Shown piece after piece: positions 1-8,505 of a DNA stretch of 64,000 bases. The notes under the pieces are model-generated. The model was not told the origin of the DNA. It worked only from the letters and a program-made list of their open reading frames with translations, and did not search any database. This DNA comes from Foetidibacter luteolus. GTDB lineage: Bacteria; Bacteroidota; Bacteroidia; Chitinophagales; Chitinophagaceae. Position 1 is the first letter of the stretch. Every line of letters starts with the position of its first letter. The DNA is taken from positions 73,238-137,237 of the forward strand of contig NZ_VVIP01000003.1 in assembly GCF_009650435.1 (NCBI RefSeq). The letters are read 5' to 3'. The position numbers and the translations under genes are program-made.

Positions 1-1
1 G

Positions 2-532
2 AAAGAAGCCGACCTGCCACTGATGCTTACCGCCTATTCACCCTGTTTTAGAAGAGAGGCCGGTAGTTTTGGTAAGGAAGTGCGTGGCCTTAACCGTGTA
101 CACCAGTTTGAAAAAGTAGAAATTATACAATTAGTACACCCCGAGAAAAGTTATGATGTGCTTGAGGAAATGGTGGCCCATGTAGAAAAGCTGGTGCAGA
201 GCCTGGAGCTGCCTTACCGCATATTAAAACTCTGTGGCGGGGATATGGGCTTTACCAGTGCGCTTACCTACGATTTTGAAGTGTATAGTACGGCCCAGCA
301 ACGCTGGCTGGAAGTGAGCAGTGTAAGCAACTTTGAAAACTACCAGGCCAACCGCATGAAATGCCGCTTTAAAGATGCCAATGGCAAAACCCAACTGGTG
401 CATACGCTTAACGGAAGTTCGCTGGCATTGCCACGCATTTTTGCCAGCCTGCTGGAGAACAACCAAACAGAGCAGGGCATTGCCATACCCGTTGCGCTCC
501 GGTCTTATTTTGGAGCTGACAGCATTAGTTGA
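2..532 (+). CDS. serS: Seryl-tRNA synthetase, C-terminal part (cut by window start)
   Basis: This is the C-terminal ~176 residues of the class II synthetase that charges tRNA-Ser. The visible part carries class II motif 2 ([14 protein letters not shown], the arginine that contacts ATP) and motif 3 ([19 protein letters not shown]). The reading frame is already open at the first base, so the N-terminal coiled-coil tRNA-binding arm and motif 1 lie outside the window. The stop at 530-532 is followed by a dispersed repeat rather than a partner gene. Identification is firm; only the 5' end is missing. Confidence 0.95.
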   Translation, partial: KEADLPLMLTAYSPCFRREAGSFGKEVRGLNRVHQFEKVEIIQLVHPEKSYDVLEEMVAHVEKLVQSLELPYRILKLCGGDMGFTSALTYDFEVYSTAQQRWLEVSSVSNFENYQANRMKCRFKDANGKTQLVHTLNGSSLALPRIFASLLENNQTEQGIAIPVALRSYFGADSIS

Positions 533-589
533 TGGGTGCAGGCTGCCAGGCCTGAAAAATGGTGGCGAAAATATGCAGCAGGTTGCACC

Positions 590-692
590 GCCGGGTGAGG
601 GATTGCAGCGGCTACCCCGCTGAAGCCTTCGCAGCCCGGCTTTGTGGCGGAGTAATAGCGGAAAGCCCGACCCCTTGCGATAGCTTGGGGGC
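590..692. repeat. Dispersed intergenic repeat, family A, copy 1
   Basis: About 100 bp beginning GGGTGAGGGATTG and containing GGAGTAATAGCGGAAAGCCC. The same sequence with few changes occurs at 58606-58720 on this strand and 61547-61672 on the other, and in an expanded form at 5732-5960. All copies lie between genes. Several internal inverted repeats suggest a folded RNA or a small non-autonomous element. It carries no convincing reading frame. Confidence 0.8.
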
Positions 693-753
693 ACCCCCTG
701 AAAAAATATGGTTTAAGTGCTTAACCAAAACTATTCTCTACACTTTATAAACC

Positions 754-1182
754 ATGAAAATGAAAAAAATAGTACTGCTTTTTGCATTGTTAACAAGCTT
801 TCAGTTTTGTTTTTCGCAAACAGATGAACAAGAAGTGAGGGCGCTGCTGGCCAAACAGGTATCTGACTGGAACAACGGTGATATTGACGCTTTTATGGAA
901 ACCTACTGGAAGAGCGACAGCCTGCGTTTTGTAAGCACCAAAGGTGCCACCTACGGCTGGCAAAACACGCTGGAACGTTACAAAAGAACCTATCCTGATA
1001 CCACGGTTATGGGCAAGCTTAAGTTTGACCTGCAATCAGTTGAGCAGCTATCTGCAGAATACTTTTTTGTGCTGGGCAAATGGCACCTTACAAGAAGCAT
1101 TGGCAATGTAGGTGGCTTTTATACTTTGCTGATAAGAAAGGTGAAAGGCAAATGGGTAATTGTTTGCGACCATACGAGTTAA
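754..1182 (+). CDS. Secreted SnoaL/NTF2-fold protein (DUF4440-like)
   Basis: A 142-residue protein with a clear signal peptide (KKIVLLFALLTSFQFCFSQ, cleaved after about residue 21). It is followed by a single NTF2-like domain: a helix with the DWNNGDIDAFMETYW pattern typical of DUF4440/SnoaL_3 proteins, then strands ending in LLIRKVKGKWVIVCDHTS. Such proteins form small cone-shaped pockets and are mostly uncharacterised in Bacteroidota. It stands alone between a repeat and a convergent gene. No catalytic residues can be assigned. Confidence 0.8.
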   Translation: MKMKKIVLLFALLTSFQFCFSQTDEQEVRALLAKQVSDWNNGDIDAFMETYWKSDSLRFVSTKGATYGWQNTLERYKRTYPDTTVMGKLKFDLQSVEQLSAEYFFVLGKWHLTRSIGNVGGFYTLLIRKVKGKWVIVCDHTS

Positions 1183-1196
1183 AGAGGCGGATTGAT

Positions 1197-1448
1197 TTAA
1201 TTTTTGTCACTATCGGTTTCATCTCCGGCTTCAATGGGCTTAGTCCATAACCGGTACTCGTACCAAAGAAAAAGGCCCAGGCTTGTAACAAACCAAATGT
1301 AATAGATAATGTTACCGGTTTTTATTTTGCCCTCTACAAAAGCATAGCCGTACATAATGCCGGCTGTAGTGTTGCTGGCCATCCATAATAAGCCCACTGA
1401 TAAAGTCATTACGATTCTTCTGAGGTATTCTCTAACGCCCGGCTCCAT
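1197..1448 (-). CDS. Small inner-membrane protein, unknown
   Basis: About 83 residues from the second possible start (MEPGVREYL); an upstream ATG at 1457 would add three residues. Two hydrophobic segments (residues ~12-33 and ~44-61) are separated by a short charged loop, followed by an acidic tail EAGDETDSDKN. I recognise no family. It sits 35 bp downstream of the GH25 gene on the same strand, so the two could be co-transcribed. Confidence 0.55.
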   Translation of the reverse strand: MEPGVREYLRRIVMTLSVGLLWMASNTTAGIMYGYAFVEGKIKTGNIIYYIWFVTSLGLFLWYEYRLWTKPIEAGDETDSDKN

Positions 1449-1492
1449 AGTTGGCAAATGTACGCATGCAGGCCGCCCGGCAGCAATAAACT

Positions 1493-2272
1493 TTATGGTA
1501 CCAGCAGGCCGGCAAAGGCGGTTGAATCGCCCTTAAAAACATTAAAATCAACACGGTGGGCAATACCATCTACCCGGCCTAGCTCGCTATGCTGCCAGAA
1601 CAACCAGTTGCGGTTAATGCGTGGGCGCTCTTTTTCAAAATAATGGGCTATCCAAACTGGGTAGTCGTCAAACTCATCCCCCATGTATTGCTGGTAAAAA
1701 TTGGCGTAGGTGTAAATGATGGGGCGTACGCCATAAGCTTTTTCAACAGCCAGCAGCCAGGCTTTTACTTCTTTGCGCATTTTGGCGGGTGGTACGCCAT
1801 ACAATTGCTCTATATCAATTACCGGCGGTAAATCGCCTTTGGAGATGGATACCGTATTAATAAAATTCTGCGCCTGTGCTTTGCCGCTTTTGGTGGCCAG
1901 GAAAAAATGGTAGGCGCCTCTCGTTAGCCCTGCTTCTTTAGCTTTAAGCCAGTTGCGCCTGAAGCTGGCATCTACCCGGCCCAGCCCTTCGGTGGCTTTT
2001 ATAAAAGCAAAGCGGAGTTTAATATCGTTCACCTGCATTTTTTTTACGGATGGCCAATAAATGGCGCCCTGGTATTTGCTTACATCTATGCCGTGGATGC
2101 TGTAGCCCGCGGGTACATCAATGCCAAATTCCGGGTAATGCACAAACCGGGCCTGCCGCTCTTCCTGTAGCTGCCGCCAGTAGGTGTACGCTGTAAAGCC
2201 GCCAAGACCAAATATGATTATCCAGATGATGAGCCACGCTTTGCTGCCCTTCTTCTGCTTTTTTGTAGCCAT
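1493..2272 (-). CDS. Membrane-anchored GH25 lysozyme-like muramidase
   Basis: About 259 residues starting at MATKKQ; an ATG three codons upstream (2281) is also possible. A basic N-terminus and one membrane span (~residues 13-33) are followed by a GH25 domain. Diagnostic motifs are HGIDVSKYQG with the first catalytic-site aspartate, FAFIKATEG, GAYHFF and VIDIEQL with the DxE pair. GH25 enzymes cleave the MurNAc-GlcNAc bond of peptidoglycan. The anchor puts the domain in the periplasm, which fits wall remodelling rather than attack on other cells. The domain appears intact. Confidence 0.9.
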   Translation of the reverse strand: MATKKQKKGSKAWLIIWIIIFGLGGFTAYTYWRQLQEERQARFVHYPEFGIDVPAGYSIHGIDVSKYQGAIYWPSVKKMQVNDIKLRFAFIKATEGLGRVDASFRRNWLKAKEAGLTRGAYHFFLATKSGKAQAQNFINTVSISKGDLPPVIDIEQLYGVPPAKMRKEVKAWLLAVEKAYGVRPIIYTYANFYQQYMGDEFDDYPVWIAHYFEKERPRINRNWLFWQHSELGRVDGIAHRVDFNVFKGDSTAFAGLLVP

Positions 2273-2358
2273 GCGCTGCAAAAATCAATACAAAACCTGT
2301 ATGATGGCTAAAAAACAGAAGTTTATTAATTGCTAAAATGTTAACAGTAAGGCGGTGG

Positions 2359-2607
2359 TTACAGCTTTTTCAGTACTGGCACTGTTTCCATGCCGGCGGC
2401 ATCACGGTAGTCAACAGATTGTATATCGCCGGGGCGGTAAAAATGGTAGCGTTTGCCGGTAATATTACCCACGGCAGACAGTGCTGTTCTGCCGGTATAT
2501 TGAAACTGTATAGTGTGGCCGTGAAAATGCGCCGGGGCCGGCTGCTGTTGCACCTGTGCCGCGGCGGGTTGGGTAAATGTTGTTCTTTTTTTATTACAGC
2601 AGCTCAT
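2359..2607 (-). CDS. Small hypothetical protein with N-terminal Cys pair
   Basis: An 82-residue frame starting MSCCNKKR, then a Gln/Pro/Ala-rich linker and a short domain containing FQYTGRTALSAVGNITGKRYHF and YHFYRPGDIQSVDYRD. The GxITGKxYxF...PG..V.V pattern looks like a small beta-barrel, but I cannot name a family. It is upstream of nothing obvious and shares its strand with the DUF1360-like gene and the large unknown protein. It could be part of that set. Confidence 0.5.
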   Translation of the reverse strand: MSCCNKKRTTFTQPAAAQVQQQPAPAHFHGHTIQFQYTGRTALSAVGNITGKRYHFYRPGDIQSVDYRDAAGMETVPVLKKL

Positions 2608-2689
2608 ACTAAATCTTTTATACGGTGTTGGTAAATGCGGTTAAGTTTAAAAGGGCAGGTTGATTAGTTGTTAATGGTTGGCATTAATT

Positions 2690-3010
2690 CTATTTCTGTT
2701 CCTCTTCCTCGTAAAACTGTGTTGTCGGCGGTTTCTTTTGCTCCACCGCTTTTTGCAGCAGGCAAGCCGCACCGGAAATGGCCAGCCAGGTAACAAACAT
2801 TTCCACAATGTGCTTCTGCAGCCAAACAGCAAACGGAAGCGATACCCAAATGCTGAGGCAATAAAAACAATCGATCAGCCGCCCAAAGAAGCTGTTGCCC
2901 AATGCCCTGCGTAAACGAAAAACAATATCAAAAGGCCCGTCTTCATTGCTAAGCAGGTGGGTAATGCGCCATACGGCTAAAACGGCAAGTATAAAGTAGT
3001 AATAGTGCAT
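2690..3010 (-). CDS. DUF1360-like membrane protein
   Basis: About 106 residues starting at MHYYYF; a longer frame opens at 3058 but adds residues without family support. It shows the DUF1360 signature: WRITHLLSNEDGPFDIVFRL near the start, then DCFYCLSIWVSLPF with its Cys-x-x-Cys, and two hydrophobic segments. DUF1360 proteins are small membrane proteins of unknown function. The charged tail EEEEQK ends the protein. It is separated by a bidirectional hairpin from the large gene to its right. Confidence 0.7.
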   Translation of the reverse strand: MHYYYFILAVLAVWRITHLLSNEDGPFDIVFRLRRALGNSFFGRLIDCFYCLSIWVSLPFAVWLQKHIVEMFVTWLAISGAACLLQKAVEQKKPPTTQFYEEEEQK

Positions 3011-3066
3011 GGCGCTGGTAACTGTGCTATAAAATACAGTTAGTTGTTGAAAATTCAAAACAGGCA

Positions 3067-3092
3067 GGGCAGGCTAATGAAAAAGCCTGCCC
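3067..3092. terminator. GC-rich hairpin terminator
   Basis: Nine-base arms GGGCAGGCT / AGCCTGCCC around an AATGAAAA loop, placed between the large unknown gene and the DUF1360-like gene. It lacks a long T tract in either direction, so strength is uncertain. Confidence 0.55.
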
Positions 3093-3157
3093 CATCTGTA
3101 TATATCAGCCGTAAGTAAATGGCCGGAGCCCCATGCCTGGTACCCGCTTAACTGTCG

Positions 3158-3232
3158 CCATGAAATACAGAACGTACACGCTGTGCGACGCAAGAGGCGA
3201 TGCCATGGAAAGCAAAAGCCGGGCTCCAAAAA
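3158..3232. repeat. Dispersed repeat, family B (TGCGACGCAA core)
   Basis: Carries the near-palindromic core GTGCGACGCAA preceded by CAGAACGTACAC and followed by a GATGCCATGGAAAGC stretch ending in GCCGGGCTCC. The same core and flanks recur at about a dozen places in the window, always between genes. Confidence 0.7.
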
Positions 3233-3238
3233 AACACA

Positions 3239-5527
3239 TTACTCCGCCAGTTCCAAAGCGAATGCCGCTACAGCATACGCATCATAAGCTCCGGAGTTAA
3301 TTTGCCCGATAAGCACAGAACCATTGGTGGCCAGGTTGGTTACAGAAAGTGTTTCTGCAAAAGCCGCTTTTGAGCAGGCGCCCAGTAACTGGTTTACAAA
3401 TATGGTTTTGCTGAACTTTCCTCCGGCCAGTACGTAACCGTTGGAACTGTCGCCTATTACCATACCGCTGGTATTGGCCACCGGTACCGGGTTGCCATTG
3501 CCACGGGTTACGTTAAACCCAAACACCGCAAAGTTGTTGGGGTGCGAAGCCGTGAAGGAGAAAGTGGCGGTGGAAGTAACAGGGTCTTTGTAGGCCACAA
3601 AACCGCAATCAGGGTCGGATACAGCATCTGTACCATCAAAATTATGCACCACAATATCATCAATGGCCGCGGTACAATCATTGTTGTCCACCCGTATGAT
3701 AAACTGAAAGCCAACAGCATTGGCCGGGTTGCCGCCGTCCTGTACCAGGTAATCGCCGGGGTGAAAATCAGGGTAGGTGGCATTGGGGTAAGGCTTAATA
3801 ACGGGCAGTGGGTCACTATCGGAGTACAATGGCAGGCTAAGCAGCGGGTTGGCAATATCAGGAATCTGGAACACGCTTTTAGCAACGCTGGTAAGCGTAG
3901 GCGTACCACCGGCCACACTGTAAAGCTCTATCCTTACATCGTAATAATCATTGTCAAGCGTGGTAGATGGTATGGAAGCGATTACAAACTCTTCGTGCAG
4001 CCAGTTCCTGTCAACCAGGCCGGGCTGTGCGGTAATTTCGGCCTGCAGCATGGCATCATCCTGCGGAATGCGGTACAGTTCGGCATATACCGAGTCTTTC
4101 AGTTCAAAAGCGCTTTGCTGAAAGAATGGCGGATTAATGCCATCGTCAATTTCGTCTTTATAAGCCCGGCCCAGGCTGGCTGTGAGCGCCGTCCAGTTGG
4201 CGGGTATATCCGCATCGGAATGTTTTTTATACGAGCAACGGTAATGCGAGATAGCCGCAGTAGGCAGGGTAGAACCAAAATCAGCCACAATGTTCAGCGT
4301 TTCGCCAAACGGGTTAAGGTATTGAATGCCCGGTATGCCGGCCAGGTTGGTATCGGTTAGGCCCAGCGAGCTGAAGGAAACACCCTGTACCGTTTGCGAT
4401 ATGTTGCGCTGCTGTATGTGGGATAGCATGGCGGCATTGCCAATGCTGATGATTTCCACCACTTCGCCGGGGCGGCCATCGCCGCAGCCACGAACATCAG
4501 GATGGGTAAGCGTAATATTTATTTCGGTATTGCAGTTGTAGTTCCAGTATGTGTTGCAGGCGCGGCCTGGGTTGTACACGGTTGTCCATACACCGTTGAT
4601 AAGGTATTCCACCCAAACATAAATATCCGGTTGATCCCCAAAGCAGAAGTAGCTAATCTCTGTATCAAAGCGGCCCTGCGCATCAGTTTCTATTACGGCA
4701 AGTTCATCGCAATGATAAAAGTAAGGCCACAACCATTTCCAGTAGCAGAACCAGGGTATCAGCAACTGCAGGTTAGCGGTAAAAGACTCCTTCAGTGTAA
4801 AAACGGAATCGGTTTTTATCTGCTTGATAAAATCCTCGTTAATATAGGGAGCTTCCGTGTAAGTAACGGCGGCCTTTACATTACGCAGCAACGAGCTGGC
4901 GGTTGATTTACGCAGCAGGTTAAGCCTGTCAACCTGTAACGGTATTTTGGTTTGCAACGGCCCTGGGTCTGGCGGAACGGGTGGGAAGGGGCGGGTTAAA
5001 ATTTCGTCGCGTATTTTGTAAATAATATCGTTGGGAAAGTATTGAATAATCAGCGGCCAGCGGTCAACTTCGCAAATATGCACCCTGGCGCCGCATACAG
5101 GGCGGTAGTGGGTAGTGCCGCCAAAAGTTTCCTGTTTAACTACTTTGCCCTGTACACGGCAGTAGCAGATAAACCACCATTTCCAGTAAATGTCGGGTAT
5201 GGGTTTCAGTTGCACAATGTCGTCAAGAATATTGTCAAAATACAGTGCCGGCTGGTAAGCATTGCGGCGGTCCATGTCTTTAACGGTAGGGGTAGAAAAC
5301 CTGCTGCGCTTGCCGCCTTTATCTGGCGCAATAAAAAGTTTGGCACTGCGTAACTGGGCGGCGTTGATGTCTAAAGTAAAATAGCCTTTTTCATTAATTT
5401 CAGCAGACTGTACGTAGTTGTCCGCCTTATCAAACACATGTGCCGTAACGGGTATGGCGTTTTCCGGGTTACCCTCAAAGGCAATCATAAACTGGATGCC
5501 CCGGGTATCTTTTGAGAACTTTTTCAT
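3239..5527 (-). CDS. Large hypothetical protein, secreted-type beta domains
   Basis: 762 residues from MKKFSKDTRGIQF. The frame extends 86 codons further upstream, but that part is poor coding sequence. There is no clear signal peptide. The first ~100 residues resemble a carboxypeptidase-regulatory or transthyretin-like beta sandwich (IPVTAHVFDKADNYVQSAEI...GYFTLDI). A Trp/Cys-rich section around residues 110-340 contains WKWWFICYC and FCYWKWLWPYFYHCDE. The last third is Gly/Asn/Thr-rich beta sequence. I do not recognise the whole. Its neighbours on the same strand are the DUF1360-like and Cys-pair proteins, which may form one functional set. Confidence 0.75.
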   Translation of the reverse strand: MKKFSKDTRGIQFMIAFEGNPENAIPVTAHVFDKADNYVQSAEINEKGYFTLDINAAQLRSAKLFIAPDKGGKRSRFSTPTVKDMDRRNAYQPALYFDNILDDIVQLKPIPDIYWKWWFICYCRVQGKVVKQETFGGTTHYRPVCGARVHICEVDRWPLIIQYFPNDIIYKIRDEILTRPFPPVPPDPGPLQTKIPLQVDRLNLLRKSTASSLLRNVKAAVTYTEAPYINEDFIKQIKTDSVFTLKESFTANLQLLIPWFCYWKWLWPYFYHCDELAVIETDAQGRFDTEISYFCFGDQPDIYVWVEYLINGVWTTVYNPGRACNTYWNYNCNTEINITLTHPDVRGCGDGRPGEVVEIISIGNAAMLSHIQQRNISQTVQGVSFSSLGLTDTNLAGIPGIQYLNPFGETLNIVADFGSTLPTAAISHYRCSYKKHSDADIPANWTALTASLGRAYKDEIDDGINPPFFQQSAFELKDSVYAELYRIPQDDAMLQAEITAQPGLVDRNWLHEEFVIASIPSTTLDNDYYDVRIELYSVAGGTPTLTSVAKSVFQIPDIANPLLSLPLYSDSDPLPVIKPYPNATYPDFHPGDYLVQDGGNPANAVGFQFIIRVDNNDCTAAIDDIVVHNFDGTDAVSDPDCGFVAYKDPVTSTATFSFTASHPNNFAVFGFNVTRGNGNPVPVANTSGMVIGDSSNGYVLAGGKFSKTIFVNQLLGACSKAAFAETLSVTNLATNGSVLIGQINSGAYDAYAVAAFALELAE

Positions 5528-5731
5528 ACTAAATTTTGAAGAGTTAAAAAATAGCAACCGAATAATAAGCGGAGAACAAAATACTCCGGGGCAGAGGCGG
5601 GTGTCAATGGGGGAAATAGAAAGATGCGTGTGATTAATCACATACGTGTATTTTAAACCATGTGAGCCATGTGAGAACATGTTAGCAGTTAAATAGTGTT
5701 GCCATAGGGTAATATTGAAGAGAAATTTATT

Positions 5732-5960
5732 AAGGGCGCCTGCCCACGCTAAGGCGATGGGCACCGGGCAGAACTGCGTTCGCAATCTTCGTTAAAGCAA
5801 CATTCAGTTGCTTTGCCTTGCTTGTGCTCATACTCCGGCACAAAAGCTATGCTGCGATGGCTTCACCGGGGAGAACTGCGTTCGCAACCGTCGTCAAAGC
5901 AACTGAATGTTGCTTTGGCTCGGTTGTGCTTCAATCCCTGGCGCAGCGGGGACATAGCGT
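5732..5960. repeat. Expanded family A repeat with two internal 60-bp hairpin units
   Basis: The ends match family A in reverse orientation (AAGGGCGCCTGCC... to ...CAATCCCTGGCGC). Two related units of about 60 bp, both starting AGAACTGCGTTCGCAA (5770 and 5872), replace short stretches seen in the simple copy at 61547. Each unit contains the inverted repeat AAAGCAAC / GTTGCTTT. This accounts for the 467-base gap between the large gene and the toxin gene; I see no gene in it. Confidence 0.75.
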
Positions 5961-5994
5961 AATTATAGAGTATCAAGCCAATAGCTAAAATTGG

Positions 5995-6414
5995 CTATTG
6001 ATGAAGATAATGCTCCCAATATTGTTTTGGCGTTACAATCTTAGTGCCCTTGTACTCCTGCATAGTGAAATCATTTGTATTGCCGGTAACCAAAAAATCA
6101 GCGCAGGAGGTTTCTGCAAGCTCTAATAATTTGTTGTCGTCCTTATCAGAAATTATGTGAAGTTTGATGGAAGGGAAATACTTAACGGCCTTTTTTTCTA
6201 TAGTGATAAGTAACGAGAGAGCGGAGGAAACAAAATCTGGATATTTGCTAAAGCGCTTTCTGTTTAATACATCGTAGTATTCTTCAAAAAGTTCATCCGA
6301 AATACAGATTTCAATATCGTCAGTTAAAAAAATTTCTGAAACTATATAGTTTGAATATCCTTTCTGGATTAAAGACGATACAAAAACATTTGTATCAATT
6401 ATTATCTTTTGCAT
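5995..6414 (-). CDS. PIN-domain ribonuclease toxin
   Basis: 139 residues with a complete PIN fold of the PIN-family toxin type. The first acidic residue lies in KIIIDTNVFVSSLI, a glutamate in ISDELFEEY, an aspartate pair in IISDKDDNKLLELA, and the last acidic position in FLVTGNTNDF. These residues bind the divalent metal that cuts RNA. The start overlaps the end of the antitoxin gene by 20 bp, which is typical of translationally coupled toxin-antitoxin pairs. The target RNA is unknown; many relatives cut tRNA or rRNA. Confidence 0.85.
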   Translation of the reverse strand: MQKIIIDTNVFVSSLIQKGYSNYIVSEIFLTDDIEICISDELFEEYYDVLNRKRFSKYPDFVSSALSLLITIEKKAVKYFPSIKLHIISDKDDNKLLELAETSCADFLVTGNTNDFTMQEYKGTKIVTPKQYWEHYLHQ

Positions 6415-6625
6415 TTTTTCGTACGGCCTTTACTTCTTCAGATATTTCATCCATTGACATGCCCGACAACCCATATTTTTCTGCCAGCTTTAAACTTTCA
6501 TTTAGGTTTTGTCTCGCAATTTCCCTGCTCAGAATGTCAACAAAATCTGAAAACGAAAAGCTTTGCCTGTTAAAGCCAAATTTTTCAAACTCGATGTCAG
6601 ATATCGAAATGTTGAGTGTACGCAT
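6395..6625 (-). CDS. Antitoxin partner of the PIN toxin
   Basis: A 76-residue, strongly helical and charged protein encoded just upstream of the PIN toxin and overlapping it by 20 bp. It starts MRTLNISISDIEFEKFGF, a form common in Bacteroidota antitoxins paired with PIN toxins. The C-terminal half (SMDEISEEVKAVRKNAK) would be the toxin-binding tail. No DNA-binding motif is obvious by eye, but an N-terminal ribbon-helix-helix is possible. The assignment rests mainly on gene context. Confidence 0.75.
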   Translation of the reverse strand: MRTLNISISDIEFEKFGFNRQSFSFSDFVDILSREIARQNLNESLKLAEKYGLSGMSMDEISEEVKAVRKNAKDNN

Positions 6626-6667
6626 ATTTCAAAGTTAAAAACTAATTTTAAAAATATCCATACCGTG

Positions 6668-7045
6668 TTAATCCTTTATTAACTGAATATCTATGTTTTT
6701 GCTTTCTTCTGAGTAAATAATTTTGTAGGTGTATTTCCCTTTTGAAAGCGGGGTTTCGCCAACAAAATCTGTGGGCTGCAATATATAGGGGCGGTTATTC
6801 ATTGTAAGTTCTACGTAACCATACCTGTAAGCTTTTTGAAATGTATGATAAGCTGAATACTCGTTAACACCAATATCACCATAATTATAGAGGTCATCAT
6901 AAGTACTTACCTTGCAATTTTTAAAAGAAGCGAAGGCTGCATTCAGCACCCTGATTTGCACTTCTTCAAACGGCTCTGTTGTTTCATCCCTGTTGCAGGC
7001 TGAGATAAAAAACAGGCAGATTGCCAGGCGTTTTAAGATTTTCAT
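6668..7045 (-). CDS. Small lipoprotein, unknown
   Basis: 125 residues from MKILKRLAICLFFISAC, a lipoprotein signal peptide with the lipobox cysteine at residue 17; the frame's upstream ATG at 7084 is less likely. The mature part begins NRDETTEPFEEV and contains a predicted beta-rich domain with many aromatic residues (YHTFQKAYRYGYVELTMNN). I recognise no family. The likely location is the periplasm or outer membrane. Confidence 0.6.
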   Translation of the reverse strand: MKILKRLAICLFFISACNRDETTEPFEEVQIRVLNAAFASFKNCKVSTYDDLYNYGDIGVNEYSAYHTFQKAYRYGYVELTMNNRPYILQPTDFVGETPLSKGKYTYKIIYSEESKNIDIQLIKD

Positions 7046-7218
7046 CGTGTCAATAATTTTTTTTATGACGATGCTACTATGCAAAATGTTGCAGCCTTGT
7101 TGAAAAAATAACCATGCTTAATAGTATGGCGATACCGCCCTTATGCCAGTAGCAGTATCAACCGAAAATAATTACATTTACGCCTCTCTAAGCTTATTAT
7201 TGAATTAAACTGTATCGT

Positions 7219-7719
7219 ATGAAAATTGACAACCTTAACGAATTGCCTGAATGGAACGATGATGACCCGTCTGAACATGATGAAGAAGGGGAAAGCTGGA
7301 AACCTAACCCCACCCGAAGCTTATGCAAGGCACTGTACCAGCAGTGGAACCAGGTAATGATAGTATTAAACGCCGCTTTTGACAGTTTGAAAGAACCCGG
7401 AGACGATAGTGTTTTTGGTAAAGACTACTTTGAAGATCACAAATCTATGCTGCTGGGCGATGCTTATGAAGTAGCTGCCAAAATAAGAAGCTCTGAAGCA
7501 GGCCTGTACATAATAAGAATGGAAAACGCGGCCATTATAAGAAAGAATGCACAGTTTATTAAAGTGGCCACTAATGGCTTTGTAATGGATGGTGTAATGG
7601 AAGAAGAGCACCGGCTGTTTATACGCGAAGAGATAGATAAATTCAGGGAAATTTTTAAAGAATGGGTAGCCAGTTTTGAAAAGGATGATTACGGAGATGA
7701 GTGGGGATTGTTTATATGA
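7219..7719 (+). CDS. Hypothetical cytoplasmic protein
   Basis: 166 residues, acidic at both ends (NDDDPSEHDEEGESW and EKDDYGDEWGLF) with a helical middle containing DAYEVAAKIRSSEAGLYIIRMENAAIIRKNA. There is no signal peptide or membrane segment. I do not recognise the family. It lies 12 bp upstream of the oxygenase gene on the same strand, so the two are probably co-transcribed. Confidence 0.65.
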   Translation: MKIDNLNELPEWNDDDPSEHDEEGESWKPNPTRSLCKALYQQWNQVMIVLNAAFDSLKEPGDDSVFGKDYFEDHKSMLLGDAYEVAAKIRSSEAGLYIIRMENAAIIRKNAQFIKVATNGFVMDGVMEEEHRLFIREEIDKFREIFKEWVASFEKDDYGDEWGLFI

Positions 7720-7731
7720 AAATATTAGTGA

Positions 7732-8292
7732 ATGATGTTAGTTAAAAAGTTGCAGGAGCACATTTTTGTTATTCCCGGTTTTTGGACTGGAGAGGAATGC
7801 GAAAACTTCATAACTAAAAGTGAACAGATAGGATACGAAAAAGCGGCTATTGAAACTGATAGAGGGCAAAAGGTTGTGGAGTTTGTTAGAAACAACAACA
7901 GGGTACTTTATACAGACGTGCCCCTTGCTGATGCCATTTGGCAAAAGCTTGAACCTTATGCTCCTGCGCAGATTGGCCTTAGTAAGGCAGTTGGTTTAAA
8001 CGAGCTTTTTAGATTTTACAAGTACTTACCGGGACAACAATTCAGGCGCCATCGCGATCAAAGCTATATAAGAAGCAGCACTGAGGCCAGTTATTACACA
8101 TTTATGATTTACCTGAATGATGGTTATACCAGGGGCGAAACTACTTTTAACCGCCTCTCAATAAAACCGGAAAAAGGGATGGCACTTATTTTTCTTCACT
8201 CACTTGAGCATGAGGGTTCTGCTGTTTTAAGCGGAGTAAAATATGTGTTACGTTCAGATATTATGTACCGGTTGGTGGAAGAGAATGTTTAG
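7732..8292 (+). CDS. 2-oxoglutarate/Fe(II) oxygenase, prolyl-4-hydroxylase type
   Basis: 186 residues with the double-stranded beta-helix metal site. HxD lies in FRRHRDQSY, the distal His in FLHSLEHEGSAV, and the 2-oxoglutarate-binding basic residue a few positions later (VKYVLRSDIMY). Such enzymes hydroxylate proteins or small molecules while oxidising 2-oxoglutarate to succinate. The substrate cannot be told from sequence. The gene follows an unknown acidic protein by 12 bp, a possible substrate or partner. An ATG one codon downstream is an alternative start. Confidence 0.85.
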   Translation: MMLVKKLQEHIFVIPGFWTGEECENFITKSEQIGYEKAAIETDRGQKVVEFVRNNNRVLYTDVPLADAIWQKLEPYAPAQIGLSKAVGLNELFRFYKYLPGQQFRRHRDQSYIRSSTEASYYTFMIYLNDGYTRGETTFNRLSIKPEKGMALIFLHSLEHEGSAVLSGVKYVLRSDIMYRLVEENV

Positions 8293-8294
8293 GA

Positions 8295-8445
8295 GTTTTC
8301 TACCCGGGTCTGAAAAGCCGCCCAATGGTATGAACGATGAAAGGATTGCCAGCGGGTTTTGTTATTTTATTTTGGTGCTGGCGAACCTCCTTCGTCGGTT
8401 TGCGACGCAACGGACGATGCTATGAAAATCTATCGCCGGTATCCG
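8295..8445. repeat. Dispersed repeat, family B
   Basis: Begins CTACCCGGGTCTGAAAAGCC and carries the TGCGACGCAA core at 8401-8410, followed by CGGACGATGCTATGAAA and ATCGCCGGTAT. It closely matches copies at 30551 and 49048. It fills most of the 213-bp gap between two convergent genes. Confidence 0.75.
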
Positions 8446-8505
8446 AATCGTGAGCCGTGAATGGTCAATCGCAAGTGGGCAATTGTTCACATTGCACACG
8501 TTAGC

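Noticed and set aside
3542..5353. Plus-strand frames inside the 762-residue gene (3542-4360 and others)
   Set aside because: Shadows of the long minus-strand gene; no domain or ribosome site.
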